Assembly: GCF_000315625.1 (NCBI RefSeq)
Contig: NW_005434669.1
Location: 221,238 to 264,395, forward strand
Direction: 5' to 3'
Length of the DNA: 43,158 bases
Source of the DNA: Guillardia theta CCMP2712
Taxonomy: Eukaryota; Cryptophyceae; Pyrenomonadales; Geminigeraceae
Under the pieces are notes generated by a model, which was not told the DNA's origin, did no database searches, and was given only the letters and a program-made list of their open reading frames with translations. Both the position numbers and the translations under genes were made by a program. This document shows positions 1-8,962 of this stretch, piece after piece. Every line of letters begins with the position of its first letter. Position 1 is the first letter of the stretch.

Positions 1-187
1 AGGGGGAAGATTGTGAGTGGAGGAGGGAGGGCAAGGGGACGAGACCGTCTGAAGACGGGAGGGATGGATGATGTAGGAGAGTAATTGGAGAAAATGCAGA
101 GGCCGACTCCTCATCATCTTCCTCCTCTTCCTCCTCTTCCTCCTCCTCCTCCTCTTGCCGGATTCATCCTTGTGATCTGAACTCCAG

Positions 188-716
188 CTGGGAAAAGGAG
201 CTGATCTTCTCATCCACGAGGCCACTCATGCAGATGACATGCTGGACAAGGCCAAGTCTGACAGGTCTTCCCCTGCCTTCCCCTGCCTCCTCCTCCTCCT
301 TCTCCTCCTCCTCCTCCCTGCCTCCATGCATTTCTTCTTCCTCCTCTCCACCTGCTCCTCTTCGATTCGCTGTGCAGCATTCCAGTCCTCTAGTTGCTTC
401 GACTGACAAAACCTGCAGGCACTGCACCGTAGAGGAGGCGGTGGGGGTTGCCAGGAGCATGGAGGCCAAGCACACGATCCTCACTCACTTCAGCAGCCGG
501 TTCGAGAAGCTCCTTCCTGACCTCCGAACATATCGAGAGGTTCCAATCCTGTCTTGTCTCCTCATCCTCCTTACCCTTCCTCTTCCTGCTTCTCTGTACT
601 CCCGGTCGTCTCCTCTTCGTCTGTCAACACTCTGCTAGGCCAGCAACATCGCGTGTGCGGTAGATGGCATGCAAGTGAGCTCGGAACGACTTCACCTCCT
701 CCCTCTTGTCAAGTGA
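188..716 (+). CDS. tRNase Z (ELAC family), C-terminal exons only
   Basis: Partial gene; only the last three exons lie in the window (188-264, 419-539, 639-716), joining in phase with GT-AG introns. The product is tRNase Z, the metallo-beta-lactamase endonuclease that cuts the 3' trailer from pre-tRNAs. Evidence: the first exon encodes LLIHEATHADDM, the conserved HEAT block of the family, and the second encodes TILTHFSSRF, matching the HFSxRY block with its metal-binding His. The last exon (NIACAVDGMQVSS) matches the family's 'VGIAFDHMKV' tail. Both introns are pyrimidine-rich. Stop is TGA at 714. ELAC1 and ELAC2 types cannot be told apart from this end alone. Reading past the stop with a +1 shift gives ELRKNSPLLF, which resembles the further tail of ELAC2 proteins, so the true end is a little uncertain. 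Upstream (1-187) is CT/GA-rich intron. Confidence 0.85.
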
Positions 717-978
717 GCTGCGGAAAAACTCACCCCTCCTCTTTTTGACCGATGAGCAGCGACATCGTCAGCGACATCCTTCTGGCCGAGTACGGGGATG
801 AGGAGGAGGCAAGTGAACAGGGCGAACTATAGGCGAGTTGACGAAGCGGGGAGAGATCAGCATTGATCGACAATCTTTCATGAATCGGTTCTCAACAACA
901 GTGATGATGCTGTTGAACCTTGTCGACGTCTCCTTCCTCACTGAAAATACCATGAGCTCTCAACTGTATTCGAGAAGA

Positions 979-2120
979 TCAACACACCTGCTTCACTCCG
1001 GAGATCACGATGCAGTCGACATCAACTTTCCACATTGTGAACTGATACTCCATCTCCGTCTTGGTGTTGGTCACTCCTGCTCACCAAACCTCAGCCTTCA
1101 AGGTCGCAGGGAGCACCATAACCTTCACCTGCTTGCGCCAGAAGGTCGTGAAGCTGATCCTCGTGATAGACTTCATGCCCGTCATGCGCGTGCTCGTGCC
1201 CATGCCCGTGACTGCACAAAAATGAGCCTCCTCCACCTCTGTCCTCCTCCCCTCCCCAGTCTACCATCCTCGCTCTCCTTCCCTCCCTCCTCTTCCTCTT
1301 CTACTCACCCTTTCCCGTGCCCGTGCCCGTGGCCATGCCCTTGCTCATGCCCATGATTGTGCTCGTGCCCATGATTGTGCTCGTGCCCATGATTGTGCTC
1401 GTGGCCGTCGCCATGCTCGCCATGGAAGGGAACTCCTCCCTTGAACTCTGCGAGGATGAAGTGTCCGCCAGGCTTCAAGCAAGCAGCAACCTTCTTCACA
1501 ACCTGCTTCAACAGTGAGAGGTGGACGGAGGAGGGCAAGGGAGGGCAGCACGTCGTATCCTGCTTCTCGAGGATGGAGGTGCCCGATGACATAGGAGATG
1601 ATGACCATGTCTTTCGTGCCAACGTGTGGCTTGAGCTCCTCGACAGGGTTGGGTGAAGTCTTGAGAGAGGTCAGCTTGGCTTTCACTTCCTCCTTCTCCT
1701 GCTCTGCTCATAGAACAACATTATGGAAGGTCCTATCGCAAGCAACTGGACGCGCCTTTCAGCTTCTCAAACTGCCCCAGCATTCCGTCAGACACATCTG
1801 CCCCGAGGACGCTCTTCACTTCTGAAAGTGCAGCAAGCTTGCGGGCAGCAACGCCTGGTCCGCACCCGAAGTCTGTTGGAAGGAGTCCGTCAGCTCGACG
1901 CGCTATCACAGCCGGCATCGTCACCTAGAATGTCGCTTCCAGGCTTGAGGTATCTCTTGACGCATGATACGACATGCTCAGCATTCGACTGAACGATTTG
2001 CTGCAAGACTGTAAGGAGAATGGAAGGAACATATGAAAAAGCTACCTCCTTCACGTACTCTTCAGCCTTGGAGTCGTCGAAGACCATGTGATCCTTGGGA
2101 TGGTGGTGGTGATCCGACAT
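979..2120 (-). CDS. SAM-dependent methyltransferase with histidine-rich insert
   Basis: Six exons on the minus strand join in phase: 2120-1925, 1872-1756, 1703-1552, 1502-1309, 1211-1129 and 1076-979. The start gives MSDHHHHPKDHMVF. The Rossmann motif I is DFGCGPGVA, split by the first intron; motif II/III follows as GADVSDGMLGQFEKL, then DMVIISYVIGHL (motif IV) and VAACLKPGGHFILAEF (motif V/VI). These are class I methyltransferase signatures; substrate unknown. Between the last core strand and the C-terminal helix lies a His-rich stretch of about 40 residues built from a GHEHNH unit, continued across an intron (HGHGHEHAHDGH). Such runs usually bind metal. The intron at 1755-1704 appears to be GC-AG (the only join that keeps frame); all others are GT-AG. 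It converges on the tRNase Z gene and diverges from the phosphatase gene. Confidence 0.8.
1352..1405 (-). repeat. 18-bp coding minisatellite (GHEHNH)
   Basis: Three perfect copies of an 18-bp unit (atgattgtgctcgtgccc on the + strand), flanked by degenerate gtgccc units. Read on the minus strand they encode the His-rich insert of the methyltransferase. The unit length keeps frame, so copy-number changes would only lengthen or shorten the insert. Confidence 0.9.
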
Positions 2121-2512
2121 CTTTTGAGAGCGAAGCAAGGGAAACGCCAGCCCACAACCACAATGCGACACGTCGATGTAAGTAAACAGCCAAATTAACA
2201 GGACATGTCTGGTTAGCCTCCAAGCCATTCAGAACTTCCAACTGATCGAAAATGCACATGAGGTTGGATCAAGACAATCAAATCAATGTAAATGTCGCCT
2301 TCATTTCCTAATCCAATACATTCACATCCCTTCACGACACCTTCAACCTAATCTGCTCACCTCTATCCTGCCTCGTCCTGCCAGTTTTAACCCTAAATTT
2401 CTCGTGTCTGAGACGGTTGTCTACATTTCTCTCCTATTCCTTGCAAACTACTTACATGTCCGTGCCCGTTTTCAACCTGTTCTTCTAATCGCCTTCTACC
2501 TTCTCTCCCTCC

Positions 2513-2586
2513 CCTCCTCTCCCCTCCCCTCCCCTCCCCTCCTCTCCCCTCCCCTCCCTTCCTCTCCCCTCCTCTCCCCTCCCCTC
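2513..2586. repeat. CCCCT-type microsatellite
   Basis: Imperfect tandem ctccc/cctcc units, almost pure pyrimidine on the + strand. Open frames read through it are low-complexity and were not called. Confidence 0.85.
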
Positions 2587-2723
2587 GCAATGATCGTAGA
2601 GCGATTCCGCAGGATTCGCCCCCGATACTGTCCCCGTCCCCACCCCCACCATCCCTCTACCCCTTCACTACCCCCGTACTTCCCCTGACATCCTCACATC
2701 CCCCGATATTGACAAAGTAAGCA

Positions 2724-2766
2724 GTTTGAAACTTTGAAACGTTGAAACGTTGAAACTTTGAAACTA
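2724..2766. repeat. 8-bp tandem repeat, (T/G)TTGAAAC x5
   Basis: Five consecutive units of tttgaaac or gttgaaac in the divergent promoter region, about 300 bp upstream of the phosphatase start. It could be a reiterated protein-binding site or simple slippage. Confidence 0.75.
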
Positions 2767-3063
2767 TTTGAGCGCTCCTCCGGAAACTTTGAATGTTTTA
2801 TAGTCACCCCGCCCGGAGGTTTGCGGCGCCGTGACTGTCGGCTAGGACTGGGGGCAACATTTTCCGATGAAACCTCTTGGAGGGGTTTTTGATAGAGGTG
2901 GAGGGGGGTGGGTGGTAGTTTAGCCGCAACTTTTATCATCCAAACAAGTCGAGATGCATGTGGTTATGTAGAAGTGAAAGTGGTGATCTCAACAACCTTG
3001 AGTCGCCTTCAAGCATCTTTGAATACTTTAACACTGCCTGATGCTTCTGGCAGGTCACTTGTC

Positions 3064-4599
3064 ATGATCGCTCTGAAGTCGACCCATCGAGCTGCTGCGC
3101 TAACGACCCTGCTGCTCCTGCCGAGTATCCTCTGCAAACAAGAACTTGTCCAGATTCAAGTGATAACTCGACATGGTGCACGAACAGCCCTGCCAAAGAC
3201 AAAGAAGTTGCTTGAGGGGGGTAGCGCCCTGACGCCTCTGGGAGAGAAGCAACATTACGACCTGGGACTATGGTTGCGCAAAAGATACATCTCGAGTAAG
3301 GACGATCCCCTGCGCCTGTCTAAGTTCGATTACACCAAAGTTTACTTGATGAGTTCTGAATTCGACCGTACTATGGTGTCTGCGACATCACTCTTGACAG
3401 GACTTTTCCCCGAGGACAGCAGGAACAATGATGTGATGGGTTATTCTCTGCTCCCTGCAGGCACGCCTCGAGCAAACATCCCGCTGCATGTCAAGGAGAA
3501 CGGAAGAGACATCACGATCCGAGCATACGACAAGTGCCCGTCCTTTGTGCAAGACCTGCAACGCTTCTATGAAACCCCGGAGTTCAGGACCAGACAGCAG
3601 GAGCACAAGGATAGTGGACTCCTCTACAAGGTTGCCAAGTCGGCGACCCTGCAGAAGTATGCTGAGGCTGACGAGGACGGGAGACACTTCATACCGCTGA
3701 CAGAGATCTGGAATGCTTTTGACGAGATCAATGTCGCCAAGACAGAGTGCTCGGATGATGCCGCCGGCAGCGGCACGTGCAAAGCTTTGACTGAGCCGTC
3801 ATTGCAGAACTTGCTGTCTGAAAGCGAGTGGTTGGAGCTCAAAAAGCTGGCGTTCTGGGTGGAGGCGAAGAAATACGGACGGGAGAATGCGGGGTCTAGA
3901 CTGGGAAACATTATGTTGGATATTCTTCGAAGGATGGGACCTGTGCTGAAGGATGGCGAAATCGTGACCACGAAAACTCCTGAAGAGCTCGACTCCTTTG
4001 TGCTTTACTCAGCCCACTACGCCACAATCTTGGGAGCTCTTGCAGCTTTGGATGTCTCTGCATTTAATGGTGACTTTCTGAAGGACAGAATTCCGGAATA
4101 CGCCGCTGCTTTAATATTCGAGCTCTATTTCGACAGCGAGACAAAAAGTTACTCGGTTCAAGTCTTATTCAAGGACGGCGGGAAAGAATCAGCAGAATAC
4201 CTTGCGCTGCAAGAAGACTGTGGCAAGACTGGGCCTTGTCCTCTCCAGGTGCTTGTGAAGCGGCTTCAGCAGATGGGATACGACGACGACCTTGGCTGGT
4301 GCAGGGTCTGCTCAAATTCCGATTCTGAAACTTGCCAACTCGGACGCTACCGATCCACCCCGTACAGCGCACACATCGCGGCGGCAGCACTCAGTAGCTC
4401 TGCTGGAGTGATCTTGTTGTTCTGCTTGCTCTCGTTGCTCAGGAGGCGATACAACCGCTACCTCAACGATCGCCGAGCAAAAGCGCTGGACTCGAGTCAA
4501 CTTGAGACTCTTGAACTCAAATCGCACAAACGGGCTGAGCCTGAGGATCGCTCGCAAGTCCAAGCGACCTCGACTACTCCTTCCTATGATGTCGCATGA
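3064..4599 (+). CDS. Histidine acid phosphatase, membrane-anchored
   Basis: Single-exon gene of 511 residues. The chosen ATG begins a clear signal peptide (LTTLLLLPSILC); the frame is open 52 codons further upstream, but that stretch is not family-like. Branch-2 histidine acid phosphatases hydrolyse phosphomonoesters through a phospho-His. The catalytic motif RHGARTA is at residues 36-42 (His37), and a conserved Arg block follows (SEFDRTMVSATSLLTGLFP). The second His motif is SAHYATILGA (His318), where the usual HD acid/base Asp is Tyr319. The rest matches the lysosomal/prostatic type (FELYF, CPLQVLV, paired Cys). A membrane helix (residues about 435-460, VILLFCLLSLL) is followed by a basic, then acidic cytoplasmic tail, the topology of lysosomal acid phosphatase. 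It is therefore probably a vacuolar, lysosomal or surface enzyme. Confidence 0.9.
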   Translation: MIALKSTHRAAALTTLLLLPSILCKQELVQIQVITRHGARTALPKTKKLLEGGSALTPLGEKQHYDLGLWLRKRYISSKDDPLRLSKFDYTKVYLMSSEFDRTMVSATSLLTGLFPEDSRNNDVMGYSLLPAGTPRANIPLHVKENGRDITIRAYDKCPSFVQDLQRFYETPEFRTRQQEHKDSGLLYKVAKSATLQKYAEADEDGRHFIPLTEIWNAFDEINVAKTECSDDAAGSGTCKALTEPSLQNLLSESEWLELKKLAFWVEAKKYGRENAGSRLGNIMLDILRRMGPVLKDGEIVTTKTPEELDSFVLYSAHYATILGALAALDVSAFNGDFLKDRIPEYAAALIFELYFDSETKSYSVQVLFKDGGKESAEYLALQEDCGKTGPCPLQVLVKRLQQMGYDDDLGWCRVCSNSDSETCQLGRYRSTPYSAHIAAAALSSSAGVILLFCLLSLLRRRYNRYLNDRRAKALDSSQLETLELKSHKRAEPEDRSQVQATSTTPSYDVA

Positions 4600-5075
4600 G
4601 CTGAATAGGTCGGAACGGTCGTCGTCACGGTCGGCCGCAGTGGCAGTTATTTTCTTAAGTAAAGCAGTTCCGGCGAAGCCTATCCGTCACTGTCTCCCAG
4701 GCTCTCGAGTTCGGGGCCGGGAGCCTCCCGGCGCCCCGGCCCGGGCGGCGATGTTGGCCCAGGCTGACTCACCGGGCGCCCCGCGCGGCCCCAGCGCGCC
4801 GGGCGGCGGGAGGCTTGCCATCAATGGACGGATCAATGGAGGTTTCACTGGGCCGCCCAGACAAAGCACTACAAGAAATCAACACATACCTGAAAATACG
4901 AATTGCCCCTTCGACTGCAGGGATCGTAGGGGCGGGAATGCAGTGGGTGCTCAGAATCGCTACATGTGCCGAGGGGAAGTGAGAGAGGAGGAGAGGGAGA
5001 GGGAAGCGAGACGAGCCTGAGGTCAGACATCAGGATCAAGTGCAACAAGCAAGAGTGTGAACCGATCACTTCAAC
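4600..5075. promoter_or_regulatory. Intergenic region with GC-rich block
   Basis: No gene recognised. A block of almost pure G+C at about 4710-4812 (rich in ggcccggg and ggcgcc) lies some 270 bp upstream of the next start codon. Similar blocks precede NRDE2 (9925-10050) and, more weakly, the EsV-1-7 gene (about 19080-19096). This suggests a shared promoter-associated element, which is inference. Confidence 0.4.
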
Positions 5076-7302
5076 ATGGCGAGCCGTGGAGCATGGAAGT
5101 TGAAGGTCCTAGCGAAGATTAGCAGCATAGCACGTCTCAGCTGGATACTTGTGTGCACCTGCCTTGCTCCTGCATCAGCTCAGCTTCTCACTCCTGGAAC
5201 CATGGCGCCCTACACTGGTCTCTACGTTATTGAAGTTTGCGCCGTTACATGACCCGGTCAATGTGTAGGTGGGGGACAGCGATCGCGAGGATTCGGTTAC
5301 GTGCGGGAGCCAGCAGAAGGTGTGGGACATGAATGCCTGTGGGGAGGAGGTGACTCACTGTCTGCGTCCTCCTTGCCTTCAGGATTTTTCATCGGAGGCT
5401 CGAGTATCAAAGAGATGAATGGCGTTTACAAGCGTGTCAGCGAGGTGTCGTGATTTCGACTTGGTGGGTTGAATTTGATCAAAGACGTTCAGGTCCCTTC
5501 TGATATCAAGCACAAATTTCAGCTTGCCTACCGGAAATGGCCTGTAGACGAGCATGATGATATGAGGGGGTGGCATCTCGGCCTTGTCGACGCTCCGGGT
5601 GTAAGTGAAGGAGATAATTGAGGAGTTCGGAGCTGACAAGAGGGCAGGAGGGCGCGAACTACCAGGCAGTGGGAGGCAAGAGATCAGAGTGGTTGTTCAT
5701 CGACACTGAACGGAAGGACCGATTCGGGCATCCGGGAGAAACCATCATCCCGGGATCTGGCGTCAGTTGGGAGCACCTTCATCGTTCGCAAGGCGGGCAA
5801 CCTGGAGAGGGCAGCGGCAACCAGGTCATGCAAGCCAGAGGCGACGACGAGGACGAGCTGCCATGGCAAGTGATCTTCATCGGGGATGCAGCGGTGAGTC
5901 GATCGGGCTGCGTCGTGGCTGTTCCTTGATGAAAGTACGGCAGATGGTGGAGAACCTTCGTCACCATCATCGTTATCATGAGAGAACGCAGCAGCAAGCG
6001 CTTATCGGCTCCAACCTTCCCTTCGTCCCTGACTGCGGGGAGACGAACGAGGATGGCAGCTGCAAGGACGACGTACCTGTGCAGGACTTCACGATCCCTG
6101 AGGTGATGCACGGAAGTTGGTGTAGGGTGTGGGAGCTGACGGCATTTGTGCAGGAGGCAACAAGGTTGTTTGAAGATGGCGAGTTTGAGCGAGCAGCAGA
6201 GGTGTATCATACGGCGCTGCAAGGAGAGTGCGCAGATTGTCATTCGGATCTATCCAAAGATTGGAGGGATGCGGTTTTCCGCAGGCTCAAGGCACGGAGT
6301 CTGAGGAGGAGCAAGAAGTACCCTGAAGCTCTTCTTGAGATCGCTGCGGCCCTTCGTCGTTTCCCCCGATACAAGGATGCTCACTTTGAGCTTGGTCTGA
6401 CGCTGCTGGACGCCGGTTACCCCCGGGTTGCAGTTGCGTCCTTCGAGCGGCTGCTGCACATCGACCGCAAGTGGCCGCAACTGGACGAGTGGCTGACGAG
6501 GTCACAAGTGTTCATGATGAGGGATGAAGAGATGAGGCAGCAGATGCAGTCCGTCCCTCAGCTGGAAAGCGCCGACCTGGAGTTTGTGCGAGCGATGAGT
6601 TTGGCCATGCAGCAGTGCGGCTTCGTCGTGAACAACGAGCCCCCGAGCACTGCAGACCACTACACGTTCCTTGGGGTCAACTTGGACCACTCGGTCGACG
6701 AGCTCAAGAAGGCTTACAAGCGCCTCAGCAAAGTCTACCACCCAGACCGGCAGGGAGGCTCTAACAGCGCGTTCCAACGGGTGGCCCTGGCGTACGAGAC
6801 TTTGATTGATGAGCAGAGGAGGCGGCAGTATAACCTCGGCAACGACCTGAAGCGACCAATCATGCAGGACGGGAGCGAAGGGCCGCCCTTCCACGAGCGA
6901 GTCGAAAGGCACTACTTCCCAGAGCACTTCGACTTCCTCCCTTTCGGCGATCCCTTCGAGCGGAAACGTCAGTTGCATGAAGAGAGGAAGCAGCGCCAGC
7001 CGCTCGAGAGCAACCAGCCAGACGTCCCGCCCGGAAGCTACATGGGGAGCTGTCATGGATGCAGGCTCGTATCGGAGGGGAGGAGGCTACATTGCACGCA
7101 ATGTATGAACACGAGAGGAGAGAGGGTTGATTCAAGCATCTTGCTGAGTGACTGCTCGGAAGAAGAGCACGTCGGCAACGCCGATGGCAGGCTGACGTGC
7201 GAGAAAAAACCAGCTCATCTGTTAAACGCGGGGGAGGATCACCATGCAACGGAGCCAGGGGAGGAAATTTCACACCAAGACAGCAAAAGACCAGAACTTT
7301 GA
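5076..7302 (+). CDS. Secretory TPR / J-domain protein with CVNH-like C-terminus
   Basis: Seven exons: 5076 to about 5225, about 5280-5349, 5383-5444, 5493-5600, 5666-5893, 5944-6102 and 6154-7302, about 641 residues. The N-terminus is a signal peptide (SWILVCTCLAPASAQ). An unrecognised N-terminal domain follows (motifs MNGVYKR, AYRKWP, RGWHLGLVD, EWLFIDTE), encoded by exons 2-5. TPR-like helices start at residue about 260 (LFEDGEFERAAEVYHTAL; DAHFELGLTLLDAGYPRVAV). A J domain spans residues about 427-490 with the Hsp70-activating HPD at about 455-457. The C-terminal 55 residues (7033-7199; GSYMGSCHGCRL ... GNADGRLTC) fit one repeat of the cyanovirin-N homology (CVNH) lectin fold. Signal peptide, TPR and J domain recall the ER co-chaperone DNAJC3/P58IPK, so it probably acts with lumenal Hsp70. 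It ends in KRPEL, close to but not a canonical KDEL signal. Confidence 0.85.
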
Positions 7303-7344
7303 GCAATATCTTTCCAACAAGTTGGAGCTGTTTTGATCTTTACA

Positions 7345-8962
7345 TTAACTTTCAAATGAATGATGAAGCTCTTCGATCATATACAAAAGAATTGCCGTCC
7401 ATTTGTAGATAGAGAATGGACTCGTAACAAGCGTTGGATATGTACACCAGGCCTTAAAGCGGCCTTCAAAGCTTCCTGACAACGCCAAATGCATTTCGTT
7501 GGGGTGTTTGCCCCTGTATAATCCTCTGTAGAGCTGATGAGAAAATTCAAACAGAAAGCTTCTCAGCACCTGGATCGCAATTTCTTCCAAAGAGTCCTGA
7601 TTATCATGTCTCATGACCCGCAGAACTGCGTATTGGATTCACTTCACCATATTCCGTTCACCATATCATGACAACATTACCTGCCACCGAGCCTTCTGCT
7701 CCCACCAGCAATCGATTCGCTTCTACAGGTGAGAGCTTTGAGATGTCATTCCCGTCGACGGTTATGACTCTACAGTTCGCTGTCAGTACCTGGTGATGCT
7801 TGCTCTGTTCGAGCATGACCCCACCTATCTCCGACCGAGATCCTCCCGCTCAAGGCCGCAACGCCTCCATCCTTCAACCTCACCACCTTCAACCCCGGCA
7901 GCATGGACTCGTCCTCGTCCCTTCCGAACGTGATCCCCAGCGTTATCTGCATTTCCATCTCACTTTCCGACTGATACACCTGACCCTGGTACCTGCTTGC
8001 CGGTGGCGAGGGGGTTGTTGTCTACTTGGGCTGTGTAGCTCGAGGTTCTCTTAGGCTGTTGTGGAGATGGTCTGGGAAGATGAGGAGACGGTGCCTGAAG
8101 GCTCAACCATCAACAAGACTGAGCTGTAGAAAGCTGGTGGCTGAGTACCTTGACGTTGTGGGCTGGAGGTGCCTTGTGGTCACTGACCTGAGTCTTCATC
8201 GGCGATTCCATCGCCATGCTCTTGAAAGTATCCACAGTCTGAGGGTGGCTTCCAATCAGAGACAGCAAGTACTCTGCGCTATCAGGACCTGGCCCGAGTA
8301 TGGCAGAGCAGAGTCAACGATGCCACGAGAAAGCACGACTTCGTCCAAGGGTTGCAGAGGCATTTCCGCTATTACCCCGCCTTCGTTGTGATGCCTTGGA
8401 GCAAGCGCCGTCAGACTCAGCGAGGTCAAGAGCTGATGTACCGCCAAGGAGGAGACTCAGGAGGAGTGAGAATTTCAGGCGAGTCCATCCTCCTGTAGAG
8501 ATCAGACAGGCTCGGTTCGGATGTGTGAGCCTGTTGTGGGGAGTCAGCAGGGTTGTGAGAGATGCTGACACCTCTCCTGAGAGAAGTCTGTTCCAGTTTC
8601 AGAGAGAGCAGACTCGTAGCTGTACATGTCCGGAATCCTGCGTTCACTTCGCCGTAAGACCTCCAGCAAGACCATGGAAGTTCGCATACGGGTCAAGCTT
8701 AATCTTCTGCATCATTCTTGAAGCGTGGTCGATCCAATTGTCCACAATGTGAGCATCTCTGAGGTTCTTGTTGTTGTTGACCTGAGATTCCAAGATTGAG
8801 AGAGACCACAACAGCGTCAAGTAACCAGTCGAGTAAGAGCTTGACCGATCTCGTCAGATGTTGGTTCTACATTGCCTCTAGCCCTGATAGTAGAGGGACA
8901 GCAGAATGAAGTCAGATTTGAAAGCAAGGTGCATCCTCCACTCACGCGTGCGGGAGAGACAT
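7345..8962 (-). CDS. PDZ-domain protein, function unknown
   Basis: Ten small exons on the minus strand join in phase to 391 residues: 8962-8946, 8883-8826, 8781-8661, 8619-8442, 8394-8327, 8288-8149, 8094-8026, 7979-7825, 7769-7681 and 7625-7345. Introns are 23-62 nt class (mostly 39-57). The N-terminal part is helical (DEIGQALTRLVNNNKNL, DAHIVDNWIDHASRMMQ). A Ser/Pro-rich middle follows (SPHLPRPSPQQPKRTSSY). Then comes a PDZ domain spanning exons 8-10: LGITFGRDEDESMLPGLKVV (carboxylate-binding loop LGITF), AALSGRISVGDRVITVDGND and LLVGAEGSVAVL. PDZ domains bind C-terminal peptides, so this is probably a scaffold or adaptor. No catalytic motif seen. The last exon ends only 42 bp from the convergent TPR-J gene, so the 3' UTRs probably overlap. 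The exact last residues are the least certain part. Confidence 0.7.

Larger units (their letters stand above)
2121..3063. other. Divergent intergenic region
   Basis: This separates the minus-strand methyltransferase from the plus-strand phosphatase. No gene was recognised. It contains a pyrimidine-rich CCCCT/TCCCC microsatellite (about 2513-2586) and a tandem run of an 8-bp unit related to tttgaaac (2724-2766). An open stretch continues upstream of the phosphatase start but lacks family similarity. Confidence 0.6.

Noticed and set aside
5767-5940. Upstream extension of the TPR-J open frame (Arg-rich)
   Set aside because: Conflicts with the better frame across 5666-5893 (EWLFIDTE ... WQVIFIGDAA), which splices in phase to the exon at 5944.
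7980-7992. Apparent 13-nt intron in the PDZ gene
   Set aside because: A normal 46-nt intron (8025-7980) with GT donor and the same acceptor explains the frame change.
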